Part shown: positions 27,223-35,175 of the stretch, piece by piece
How the letters are laid out: the number at the start of each line of letters is the position of its first letter
Numbering within the stretch: the first letter of the stretch is position 1
Source of the DNA: Streptomyces sp. NBC_01465
GTDB lineage: Bacteria > Actinomycetota > Actinomycetes > Streptomycetales > Streptomycetaceae
DNA length: 64,000 nt
Assembly (NCBI RefSeq): GCF_036227325.1
Contig: NZ_CP109467.1
Coordinates: 5,146,001 to 5,210,000, forward strand
Direction: 5' to 3'
Translations under genes and position numbers: made by a program
Notes under the pieces: model-generated
The model's input: the letters and a program-made list of their open reading frames with translations, nothing else
Database searches by the model: none
Told to the model about the DNA's origin: nothing

Positions 27223-27603
27223 ATGGACCGCGGCACGGTCGGCAGCGCGAACCGGGGCCGGCTTCACGTCGAGAGCCGGACCGAGGGTCTGAGCGAGATC
27301 GTGACACCGGCAGGTGAGCTGGATCACCACACGGCCGATCTGCTCAGCGAACCGCTGTCCGCGGCGCTCGACGCGGGCCGCACACGGCTCGTGGTCGACT
27401 GCTCACAGCTGGAATTCTGCGACTCCACCGGCCTGAACGTGCTGCTCGGCGCCCGTCTGCGGGCCGAGGCGGCCGGGGGCGGGGTCCATCTTGCCGGGAT
27501 GCTTCCGGTGGTGGCCAGGGTGTTCGAGATCACCGGAGCCGAAGCGGTCTTCACCGTGCACGACTCCCTCGAAGACGCCCTCAGCGACGCACTCGACGAG
27601 TGA
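27223..27603 (+). CDS. arsI: STAS-domain anti-sigma factor antagonist (ArsI-like)
   Basis: 126 residues. STAS fold: VTPAGELDHHTADLLSEPLS, then RLVVDCSQLEFCDSTGLNVL, with the phosphorylatable serine/threonine in FCDSTGLN (about residues 66-70), and VHLAGMLPVVARVFEITGAE. In partner switching the unphosphorylated form binds the anti-sigma kinase and frees the sigma factor. GAGGACGGG is the ribosome site. Divergent from sigI and 72 bp upstream of the anti-sigma gene. Confidence 0.85.
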   Translation: MDRGTVGSANRGRLHVESRTEGLSEIVTPAGELDHHTADLLSEPLSAALDAGRTRLVVDCSQLEFCDSTGLNVLLGARLRAEAAGGGVHLAGMLPVVARVFEITGAEAVFTVHDSLEDALSDALDE

Positions 27604-27675
27604 AATGAGTGTTGTCACCATTCGGCGGGGCAGGAGCCCCCGAAATGACCCGTGAATCGGTGAGGTGAATCGCTG

Positions 27676-28155
27676 ATGAGCACCACCCGGCAGCATCCGC
27701 CGGGCGACCTCGGCCCCGAGCCGGACGGCGCCGGTGTCAGTGCGGCTTCCACCGTGCGCACGCTCTCGCTGGAGAGCGCCAGCGGCATCGTGCCGCTCGC
27801 ACGCGACTTCACCCGCCAGGCGCTGCACGACTGGGGGTGGCTGCCCGCGGCCACCGCCGACCGCCGCGCCGCCGCGGAGGACGTACTGCTGGTCGTCTCC
27901 GAGCTGGTCACCAACGCCTGCCTCCATGCGGAGGGCCCCGAGGAGCTGCGCGTCGTCTGCGGTCCCAAGATGCTCCGCCTCGAGGTCACGGACCGCGGCG
28001 CGGGCCAGCCCGCCCCGCGCACCCCGCACCGGGCGGGACGCCCCGGCGGCCACGGCATGTTCATCGTGGAACGGCTCTGTCTGGACTGGGGAGTTGTACG
28101 GACTCCCGGCCGGCCGGGCAAGACGGTGTGGGCGGAGCTCGCCGCACCCGCGTAA
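27676..28155 (+). CDS. prsI: Anti-sigma factor, RsbW-like ATP-binding protein (PrsI-like)
   Basis: 159 residues. GHKL/HATPase_c_2 domain: AAAEDVLLVVSELVTNACLH (N-box, ELVTNA), LRLEVTDRGAGQPAPR (G1 box), GGHGMFIVERLCLDWGVV (G2) and GKTVWAEL. Such kinases bind and inhibit SigB-type sigma factors and phosphorylate their STAS antagonist. Context with 26081 and 27223 suggests it holds SigI. The gene name is from remembered S. coelicolor synteny. Confidence 0.85.
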   Translation: MSTTRQHPPGDLGPEPDGAGVSAASTVRTLSLESASGIVPLARDFTRQALHDWGWLPAATADRRAAAEDVLLVVSELVTNACLHAEGPEELRVVCGPKMLRLEVTDRGAGQPAPRTPHRAGRPGGHGMFIVERLCLDWGVVRTPGRPGKTVWAELAAPA

Positions 28156-28183
28156 CGCAATCGCACACTTTTTGAAGGTATGG

Positions 28184-28211
28184 AGAGCGCGCCGATCCGG
28201 TGCGCTCTTTG
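28184..28211 (+). terminator. Terminator after anti-sigma gene
   Basis: AGAGCGC (28184-28190) / GCGCTCT (28202-28208) with an 11-nt loop followed by TTGTCTT. It ends the arsI-prsI unit before the surface operon. Confidence 0.65.
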
Positions 28212-28253
28212 TCTTCCCCTCCCAAGGCGTCCGGCGTACCTTGAGCGCCCAAT

Positions 28254-28268
28254 CTGATGTGTCGTCAG
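28254..28268 (+). promoter_or_regulatory. Pseudo-palindrome upstream of surface operon
   Basis: CTGATGTGTCGTCAG, an imperfect inverted repeat (CTGATG / CGTCAG), lies 23 bp before the GTG start of the first surface-operon gene. I associate similar CTGAYG...CRTCAG motifs with genes for secreted proteins in Streptomyces, but cannot verify this here. Confidence 0.35.
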
Positions 28269-28290
28269 TAACTTATGAGGGGAACTCGAG

Positions 28291-28971
28291 GTGTCGTACC
28301 AGAAGCGGACAGCAATGTCGCTGGCAGCTGCGGTCGCGGGCTCGGTGGTGCTGATGGCCGCCCCGGCAGCCCACGCCGCCGTCGTGGATGTCAACTACAG
28401 CTGCAAGACCCCCATCGGAAAGAAAGCCGCGGTGTCGCCCATCGACATCACGAGTGTGAAGAGCGGCAGCGGCTACAAACTCACCATGTCCTTCAAGAAG
28501 GGCGTCTCCTCCAGCCCGCTGGCGCTCGGCAAGGGTGCGATGAACCCGAGCGCGGTGCTGAAGGTGGGCGGAGCCGACAGCGGTACGGTCGCGGTCTCCG
28601 GGCCGTCGAACTCGGCGGAGATACCCGCCAACACCCCCATCCAGATCAGTGACTTGTCGGGTACGTACACGCCGAAGGCCAGCGGCAAGGTCACCTTCAC
28701 CGCCTCGATCCTGACCATCAAGGCGATGGGCACGACCACCACCTGCACCCCGACCAACAGCCCGAAGCCGTCACTGGAGCTCACGGTGACCGGATCGGGC
28801 GGCGGGTCGTCCAGTGGCGGCACCACGAACACCTCCTCCGACTCCGGCGGCTCCCTCCCGAAGACCGGTCCGCTGGACTCCGCCGTGGCACTCGGCACGC
28901 TCGGCGGCACGGTCCTGCTGACGGGCGCGGCGGGTGTGCTCTGGCTGACGCGCCGCAACCAGCGGGTCTGA
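28291..28971 (+). CDS. LPKTG sortase-type surface protein, first gene of surface operon
   Basis: 226 residues. Signal peptide TAMSLAAAVAGSVVLMAAPA ending AHA-A (about residue 32). The mature domain (about 33-165) holds two cysteines (YSCKTPIG, TTCTPTN). A Gly/Ser-rich spacer follows, then LPKTG (residues 189-193), a hydrophobic stretch (ALGTLGGTVLLTGAAGVLWL) and RRNQRV, so it is a sortase-sorted or membrane-held wall protein. The domain is homologous to two segments of the protein at 31008: GVSSSPLALGKGAMNPSAVL corresponds to GVMNSPAPLPAGALTPSMVI there. GTG start, GAGGGGAA upstream. 16 bp from the next gene. Confidence 0.85.
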   Translation: MSYQKRTAMSLAAAVAGSVVLMAAPAAHAAVVDVNYSCKTPIGKKAAVSPIDITSVKSGSGYKLTMSFKKGVSSSPLALGKGAMNPSAVLKVGGADSGTVAVSGPSNSAEIPANTPIQISDLSGTYTPKASGKVTFTASILTIKAMGTTTTCTPTNSPKPSLELTVTGSGGGSSSGGTTNTSSDSGGSLPKTGPLDSAVALGTLGGTVLLTGAAGVLWLTRRNQRV

Positions 28972-28987
28972 CCGGGGAGTTGTCGCT

Positions 28988-29896
28988 GTGCGTCGTGCCG
29001 TGCTCCTGGCGTTGTCCCTGTTCCTCGCGCTCGCCGTCACCCCCGCCTTCGCCGCGGACCCGCAGTGGACGCTGGCTCCCGCCTCGGGCGGCGGGTCCAG
29101 GCCCAGCACCGACGGCAGGCCGTACTTCTATCTGGAGGGCGCGCCCGGGACCGTACTGCAGGACACGCTGTCCCTGACGAACCCGGGGGCGAAACCGGTG
29201 ACGGTACGGCTGCGCGGCGCCCAGGCGTACAACACGGCGGGCGGCTCCTTCGCCGTGCGCCCGTCCTCCGACAGCTGGATCACCCCGCTGGTCACCTCGG
29301 CGAAGGTCCCCGCGCACACCCGCGCGGACATCCCCTTCTCCGTGACCGTCCCGTCGGGGGCGGAGCCGGGCGACCATCCGGCGGCGATCGTGGCGACGGC
29401 GGGCGGGCGTGAGGTGGGCGTACGGATCCAACTCCGCGTCAGCGGCCCGACGTTGTCGGCGCTGACCGTGGAGGACGTCTCGGTGGACAAGGGGGCGGGC
29501 CTCATCCGCTACACCCTGGTCAACCGGGGCAACACCACGCTCACCCCGCGTCTGGCGGTCCGGGCGGACGGCGTGCTCGGCCGCGTACTGAACCGCCCGG
29601 CCCGCACCCTCCCGCTGGAACTCCTCCCGGCCCAGCGGGTGGCGCTCACCGAGAAGTGGCCGGGGACGCCGCTGCTCGACTCGGTGGACGTCCGTCTGAC
29701 GGCGACCGCGGAGGGCGCGACCCCGGCGAGCGGCACCACCTCGGCGACGTTCGTGCCGTGGGGGCTGCTGGCGGGGGCGGGTCTTGGGGTGGCCGGAGCG
29801 GCGGGCGGTGCGTTCTGGTTCGTACGACGGAGGCGTGCGCCGGGTGAACCGGACGCAGCCGAACGGGAATTGGCAGAGACGGGAGCAGCAACGTGA
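28988..29896 (+). CDS. DUF916-like/WxL-type extracellular Ig-like membrane protein
   Basis: 302 residues. Signal peptide AVLLALSLFLALAVTPAFAA. The N-terminal part contains YFYLEGAPGTVLQDTLSLTN, then PVTVRLRGAQAYNTAGGSFA and AHTRADIPFSVTVPSGAEPG, DHPAAIVATAG. This pattern resembles DUF916 (WxL-protein peptidoglycan-binding) domains. A second beta-rich domain (ALTVEDVSVDKGAGLIRYTL) precedes a C-terminal helix (WGLLAGAGLGVAGAAGGAFW) and an RRRR stop-transfer. Extracellular, anchored by its C-terminus. GTG start; its stop overlaps the next start (GTGA). Confidence 0.75.
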   Translation: MRRAVLLALSLFLALAVTPAFAADPQWTLAPASGGGSRPSTDGRPYFYLEGAPGTVLQDTLSLTNPGAKPVTVRLRGAQAYNTAGGSFAVRPSSDSWITPLVTSAKVPAHTRADIPFSVTVPSGAEPGDHPAAIVATAGGREVGVRIQLRVSGPTLSALTVEDVSVDKGAGLIRYTLVNRGNTTLTPRLAVRADGVLGRVLNRPARTLPLELLPAQRVALTEKWPGTPLLDSVDVRLTATAEGATPASGTTSATFVPWGLLAGAGLGVAGAAGGAFWFVRRRRAPGEPDAAERELAETGAAT

Positions 29897-31011
29897 AGAC
29901 CCCTGGGCCCCGCCGGTCCACCCCGGGCACCATCCACCGCACCCTGGTGCTGATCCTGCTGGCCGCCCTGGCCGGCGCCCTGCTGACGCCCGCGACAGCC
30001 ACCGCCGCCGAAGGCCCCACCGTCTCCCTCTCCGCCCAACAGGCGGGCAAGGGCGGGGACATCACCGTCACCGGCAAGGGCTGGCGGCCCAACACCCTGC
30101 TCGCCATGCTCATCTGCGGCCAGTCAGACCTCACCCGGGGCGTGATCGGCGGCACCAACTCCTGCGCCAACTCCGACGGCCGCGCGGTCACCACCGACGC
30201 CAAGGGCTCCTTCTCCCGGAAGATGCCGGTCACCGAGCCTCCGAAGCCCTGCCCCTGCGTGGTGCACGTGGCGACGGTCACCGGCCAGTCGGTCACCAAG
30301 GACGCCGTGTTCACGGTCGCGGGACACCCCACCGCGCCTCTGCCCTCCGCCACCGCAGGAGGGAAGCTGGGGGTCCTCGCGGCCGCCCGTCTTGAGGGCT
30401 CCAGCGGGATCCTGACCTGGTTCGGCGCCCCGCCCAGCCGCAAGCTCGTCTTCACGGTGGGCAATATGGGCTCGGCCCCCGTCAAGGACCCGGTCTTCCA
30501 ACTCGGCACCTCCCACGGCGTGTTCGCGCCCCAGTGGGAGGAGCAGCAGTGGCACGGCACCATCGAGCCGGGCAAGAAGGCGGAGATCAAGCTGGACGTC
30601 CAGCTCGCCGCCGGCGCGCACGGCGACTACGAGATCGCGATGAAGTACGGCTCCACCGTGGTCATCAAGGAGCCGTGGGGGGTCGGCCGCCCCTGGGGCG
30701 TCACCTTCTTCTGGATCCTGCTCTGTCTGGTCGTGCCCGCGGCGATCTTCCGCATCGGCATGGCGATCGTCGACCGCGTACGACCCCAGGGCGGCGGCGC
30801 GGGCCGCCACCGGACCGTACGGATCTCCGAACTGACCGTAAAACTCCCCAAGTTCCGCACTCCGGGGAAGACGGGCCCGAGGGACCGGCAGCAGCCGCCG
30901 CCGCCCTCCGCCCCGACACCGGAGGCGACGCGTACCACCACGGTCCTGCCGTGGTTCACCCCGGACACCGCACCGTCTGAGACCCATCCGACGACGAAGG
31001 GAAACACGTGA
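29893..31011 (+). CDS. Neocarzinostatin-fold-like membrane protein
   Basis: 372 residues. Signal peptide LVLILLAALAGALLTPATAT. Residues about 40-145 (VSLSAQQAGKGGDITVTGKG, LLAMLICGQ, CANSDGRAVTTDAKGSFSRK, CPCVVHVATVTG) resemble the neocarzinostatin/macromomycin apoprotein Ig-like fold, with its paired cysteines. A second beta domain (GILTWFGAPPSRKLVFTVGN...) leads to one membrane helix (VTFFWILLCLVVPAAIFRIG). A ~90-residue cytoplasmic Pro/Arg-rich tail ends the protein. It overlaps both neighbours by GTGA and belongs to the four-gene surface operon. It probably does not bind an enediyne; the fold is used in other surface proteins. Confidence 0.7.
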   Translation: MKTPGPRRSTPGTIHRTLVLILLAALAGALLTPATATAAEGPTVSLSAQQAGKGGDITVTGKGWRPNTLLAMLICGQSDLTRGVIGGTNSCANSDGRAVTTDAKGSFSRKMPVTEPPKPCPCVVHVATVTGQSVTKDAVFTVAGHPTAPLPSATAGGKLGVLAAARLEGSSGILTWFGAPPSRKLVFTVGNMGSAPVKDPVFQLGTSHGVFAPQWEEQQWHGTIEPGKKAEIKLDVQLAAGAHGDYEIAMKYGSTVVIKEPWGVGRPWGVTFFWILLCLVVPAAIFRIGMAIVDRVRPQGGGAGRHRTVRISELTVKLPKFRTPGKTGPRDRQQPPPPSAPTPEATRTTTVLPWFTPDTAPSETHPTTKGNT

Positions 31012-32408
31012 TACGCCAACGGAGGATGAGCGCGGCGGGAGTTGCGCTGATGCTCGGCGGCGCGGGGATCCTGCTGGCCGCCAGTCCCGCTCAGGCCGCA
31101 GAAGTCTCGTACGCAACCGAGTGCATACCGCCGTCGATCTCCGGTCTGCCGCCCGTGGAGGGCACGACCAAGGTGGAGATCACCGCGCCCACGACGGCGA
31201 AGGTGGGTGACGAGGTCGACGTGGTCTGGAAGACCACCCAGGCCGCGTCCAGCAACCCCGACGTCCTCGACCTGGACAAGGACACCGTCCTGCCGACCGG
31301 CACGGTCAAGGTGGCCGGGGCCCAGACGGCGGATCTCGCGGTGACGGGCACCCGTACCAATCCGGCGATCCCCAAGAAGAGCCCGATGGTGCTCTCCGAC
31401 ATGAAGGGCAAGCTGAAGCTGACGAAGGCGGGCGATGTCACGCTCACCGCAGACAAGTACAACATCAACGTCTCGAAGCCGATCTCGACGGACACCAAGT
31501 GCTCGCCCAAGGCGGCGGTGACGCCCTCGCTGACCATCAAGGTCACGGACGGCGGCGGCGGTACGACGACGGGCGGCACGACCACGGGCGGGACGACCAC
31601 CGGCGGTACGACGACCGGCACCACCACCGGGGGCACGACCACCGGCACCACGACCGGCGGTACCACCACGGGCACGACCACCGGCGGCACGACGACCGGG
31701 ACCACCACGGGCGGCACGACCACCGGCACCACGACCGGGGGCACGACCGGCGGTACCGGTGGCCAGACCGACTTCGCGGGCAAGACCGTCACCACCGGCT
31801 TCGCCTGCACGTCACCCGGCCCCGCCAAGATCGACGGCACGGCGACCATCAACGCCAAGGCGAACGGCGGCGGTTACGACCTGACGGTGAAGACGGGCAA
31901 GGGCGTCATGAACAGCCCCGCACCGCTTCCCGCGGGCGCCCTGACACCCTCCATGGTGATCAAGGTCGGCGGCGCGGACAACGGCTCGGTCAAGGTGGTG
32001 GGTGCTGCCAACACGACAGCGCTCAACGCGGGCGACCCGGTCTCGCTCAACGACATGAAGGGCACGTACAAGCCCGGAGCGGACGGCAAGGCCACGCTCA
32101 GCCCCGGTGATCTGACGATCGTCGTGAAGCTGAGCGCCGGTGCCGACCCGATCACCATCCCCTGCAAGGCGACGAAGACGGCGGTCTCCCTGACGCTCGA
32201 CGTCAAGAAGCAGGCGGGCGGAGTCTCCGGCGCGACCACGTCGGGCGCCGCCGGAGGCTCGGCGGGCACGGACGGCGGCCTCGCGGCAACGGGCGCCGAG
32301 GACCACGGCGCCCTGCAGGCGCTGGGCCTGGTGGCCGGCACGGTGATCCTGCTGGGCGGCGCGGTGTTCACCTTCACCCCGTGGCGGAGGCTGCGCGGGA
32401 CGCGCTGA
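31008..32408 (+). CDS. LAATG surface protein with duplicated domain and Thr/Gly repeat
   Basis: 466 residues. Signal peptide GVALMLGGAGILLAASPAQA. Domain copy 1 spans about 33-180 (YATECIPPSISGLPPVEGTT...). A Thr/Gly repeat spans about 184-251. Domain copy 2 spans about 255-400 (TGFACTSPGPAKIDGTATIN...). A Gly/Ala-rich spacer leads to LAATG (residues 425-429), a hydrophobic helix (LGLVAGTVILLGGAVFTF) and WRRLRGTR. LAxTG is the class E sortase signal of high-GC actinobacteria. Both copies match the domain at 28291. The repeat is probably a wall-spanning stalk. GTG start coupled to the upstream gene; followed by a strong terminator. Confidence 0.85.
   Translation: MIRQRRMSAAGVALMLGGAGILLAASPAQAAEVSYATECIPPSISGLPPVEGTTKVEITAPTTAKVGDEVDVVWKTTQAASSNPDVLDLDKDTVLPTGTVKVAGAQTADLAVTGTRTNPAIPKKSPMVLSDMKGKLKLTKAGDVTLTADKYNINVSKPISTDTKCSPKAAVTPSLTIKVTDGGGGTTTGGTTTGGTTTGGTTTGTTTGGTTTGTTTGGTTTGTTTGGTTTGTTTGGTTTGTTTGGTTGGTGGQTDFAGKTVTTGFACTSPGPAKIDGTATINAKANGGGYDLTVKTGKGVMNSPAPLPAGALTPSMVIKVGGADNGSVKVVGAANTTALNAGDPVSLNDMKGTYKPGADGKATLSPGDLTIVVKLSAGADPITIPCKATKTAVSLTLDVKKQAGGVSGATTSGAAGGSAGTDGGLAATGAEDHGALQALGLVAGTVILLGGAVFTFTPWRRLRGTR
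31557..31764 (+). repeat. In-frame Thr/Gly-coding tandem repeat
   Basis: About 208 bp of tandem ACC/ACG and GGC/GGG codons within the LAATG gene. After an initial (GGTTT)n part the unit is nine residues, TTTGTTTGG (27 bp), about four times. The third codon bases vary between units, so it is maintained at protein level rather than as a recent DNA slip. Confidence 0.85.
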
Positions 32409-32435
32409 GGCACGGCTTCCTCACGTACGGAAAGA

Positions 32436-32461
32436 GCCCCGCACCGGAAACGGTGCGGGGC
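32436..32461. terminator. Bidirectional terminator, surface operon / POT transporter
   Basis: Perfect 11-bp stem GCCCCGCACCG / CGGTGCGGGGC with a GAAA tetraloop, lying between the convergent stops at 32408 and 32484. Confidence 0.85.
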
Positions 32462-32483
32462 CCTCCGTCGTGCGGGGGAGACG

Positions 32484-34010
32484 TCAGCGGACGTCGCCCA
32501 TGAGCGACTGGACCTTGTTGCGGTACATGTAGACCGCGATCGCGGCGATCACGGCGGACGCGGCCTCCAGGGCGACGACGCCCTGACCGTTGAGGTCGAC
32601 ACCGGCGATGGCGAGCAGGCCCGTCACGCTGTCACCGGCGGTGACGGCGAGGAAGAAGACACCCATCATCTGGGAGCCGTACTTCGCCGGCGCCATCTTC
32701 GTGGTCAGCGAAAGACCCACCGGGGAGAGGCACAGTTCCGCCACGGTGTGCATCAGGAAGATCAGCACCAGCCACCACATGGTGACCTTCGTGCCGTCGT
32801 CCGCCATGCCCATCGGGATGAGGAAGACGAAGAACGAGGCGCCGATACCGAGCAGACCGAGGGAGAACTTCACGATCGTGCTGGGCTCGCGGCCCTTACG
32901 GGCCAGCGAGATCCAGATGGCGGCGAAGACCGGCGCGAGCAGCATGATGAAGCCGGGGTTCAGCGCCTGGAACAGGGTGTTCGGCATCTCCCAGCCGAAG
33001 ATGGACCGCTCGGTGCTGGTGTCACCGAAGAGCGACAGCGTGGACGCACCCTGGTCGTAGATCATCCAGAAGATGGCGGCGGCGACGAAGAAGTAGATGA
33101 ACGCCGTCATCTTGGTCTGCTCGTTGCTGTCGAGGTCCTTGTCCCGCTTGATCTTGACCAGCACGGCGACCGGGATCACCAGACCGGCGACAGTGATCGG
33201 GAGCAGCGCCCAGTTCAGGGTGAGGCGGTAGACGTCGGTGAAGGCCACGACGAGGTAGAACGCCGCGATCACGGCGACGGCCACGAGCACCTTGGTGATG
33301 ACGGCGCGCTTCTCCGGGGACGTCAGCGGGTTCGGGACCCGGTTGCTCTCCTCGGACAGGTGGCGGGAGCCGACCATGAACTGGATCGCGCCCAGCGCCA
33401 TGCCGACCGCGGCCAGGCCGAAGCCCAGGTGCCAGTTGACCTTCTCACCGAGGATGCCGATGGCGAAGGGGGCGGCGAAGGCACCGAGGTTGATGCCCAT
33501 GTAGAAGATCGTGAAGCCTCCGTCGCGACGGAGGTCCTTCGGGTCCTTGTAGAGCTGACCGACCATCGTGGAGATGTTGGCCTTCAGCAGACCCGAGCCG
33601 ACTGCTACCAGTACCAGACCGACGAAGAACATCGCCGAGCTCGGGACGGCCAGGCACAGGTGACCGGCGACGATCACGAAGCTCGCGATGGCCACGGTCT
33701 TGCGGGCGCCCCAGACACGGTCGCCGAACCAGCCACCGGGCATGGCCATGAGGTAGACCATGGCCACGTAGACGGAGTAGATGGCCGTGGCGGCCGCCGC
33801 GGTGTACGCGAGCCCGCCGCCCTGGCTGCCGGTCGCCGCGTCCGCGCCGCCGGAGACGAGATAGAGCACCAGAAGTGCTCGCATGCCGTAGTAGGAGAAA
33901 CGCTCCCACATCTCGGTCATGAACAGAGTGGCCAGACCGCGGGGGTGGCCGAAGAAGGACGTGTCGGCCGAGGGTGCCCCGGTGGAGTCCTTCGTCAGGC
34001 TGGTCGCCAT
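32484..34010 (-). CDS. POT-family proton-coupled oligopeptide transporter
   Basis: 508 residues, about 14 membrane segments. The signature EMWERFSYYGMRALLVLYL (ExxERFxYYG) near residue 35 carries the proton-coupling Glu and Arg. GGWFGDRVWGARKTV and FYMGINLGAFAAP (the second PTR2 signature) follow. The C-terminal half includes WWLVLIFLMHTVAELCLSPV and GLSLTTKMAPAKYGSQMMGV. Takes up di- and tripeptides with protons. Monocistronic, with a long structured leader region upstream. Confidence 0.93.
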   Translation of the reverse strand: MATSLTKDSTGAPSADTSFFGHPRGLATLFMTEMWERFSYYGMRALLVLYLVSGGADAATGSQGGGLAYTAAAATAIYSVYVAMVYLMAMPGGWFGDRVWGARKTVAIASFVIVAGHLCLAVPSSAMFFVGLVLVAVGSGLLKANISTMVGQLYKDPKDLRRDGGFTIFYMGINLGAFAAPFAIGILGEKVNWHLGFGLAAVGMALGAIQFMVGSRHLSEESNRVPNPLTSPEKRAVITKVLVAVAVIAAFYLVVAFTDVYRLTLNWALLPITVAGLVIPVAVLVKIKRDKDLDSNEQTKMTAFIYFFVAAAIFWMIYDQGASTLSLFGDTSTERSIFGWEMPNTLFQALNPGFIMLLAPVFAAIWISLARKGREPSTIVKFSLGLLGIGASFFVFLIPMGMADDGTKVTMWWLVLIFLMHTVAELCLSPVGLSLTTKMAPAKYGSQMMGVFFLAVTAGDSVTGLLAIAGVDLNGQGVVALEAASAVIAAIAVYMYRNKVQSLMGDVR

Positions 34011-34482
34011 GGGTCAATCCTTGCTTGCTAGGGACGCGCCGCTGGGTAAGCGGGGACGCGCCCTGTGGGGGGTGGCCGGCACCGGCGTGCGTTCGTCCCC
34101 TCCTCACGCCCTGAGGGTTCAGTCGGAATGACTCCGTACCGAGGGGGAAGACCACACCGGGATCCACGCTCCGCGTTCAACATCGAACGCGGGGCCCGGC
34201 CGATAGGTCATTCACAGTGCAGTAGGTCGGCAAGCCGACCTCGTACAGAAAAAGGGACCTTTGGCGAGTCATAACCGCCGAAAGTCCCCTGAGTAGTGCT
34301 ATAGGCGTCCGGACACCTTAAGAGCATCTAAGCGGCATATGGAAGAGCTTGAGACATCGATCACAGGCCCGTACGGAACCAACAGCCCACATTCGAAGGC
34401 GGGAACCAGGATCTCATCCCTGACCCGCAGGGTCTGTCGATCACCTCCCGGCCCGGCCCCTGCGCGGTCTACCATCACACTC
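34011..34482. other. Structured divergent intergenic region with three stem-loops
   Basis: 472 bp without a convincing gene between the POT transporter and the response regulator. Three consecutive inverted repeats stand out. CCGCGTTC-aacatc-GAACGCGG lies at 34171-34192. AGGTCGGC-aa-GCCGACCT lies at 34224-34241. A 13-bp stem with one mismatch lies at 34254-34288 (GGGACCTTTGGCG ... CGCCGAAAGTCCC). They may be RNA structures in the transporter leader or protein-binding sites. The last 190 bp before ATG 34483 hold an open frame, but it does not look conserved. Confidence 0.5.
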
Positions 34483-35160
<678 letters not shown>

Positions 35161-35175
35161 CGTAGACCCACAGCC

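Noticed and set aside
31557..31764. CRISPR-like array
   Set aside because: The repeat is continuous, in frame, coding and without unique spacers; it is a protein repeat.
31091..31858. Minus-strand frame with PPVVVPVVV repeats
   Set aside because: It is the antisense of the Thr/Gly repeat in the LAATG gene and has no ribosome site or domain.
34339..34482. N-terminal extension of the response regulator from an upstream ATG
   Set aside because: The receiver domain begins at 34483, and the extension has no conserved look.
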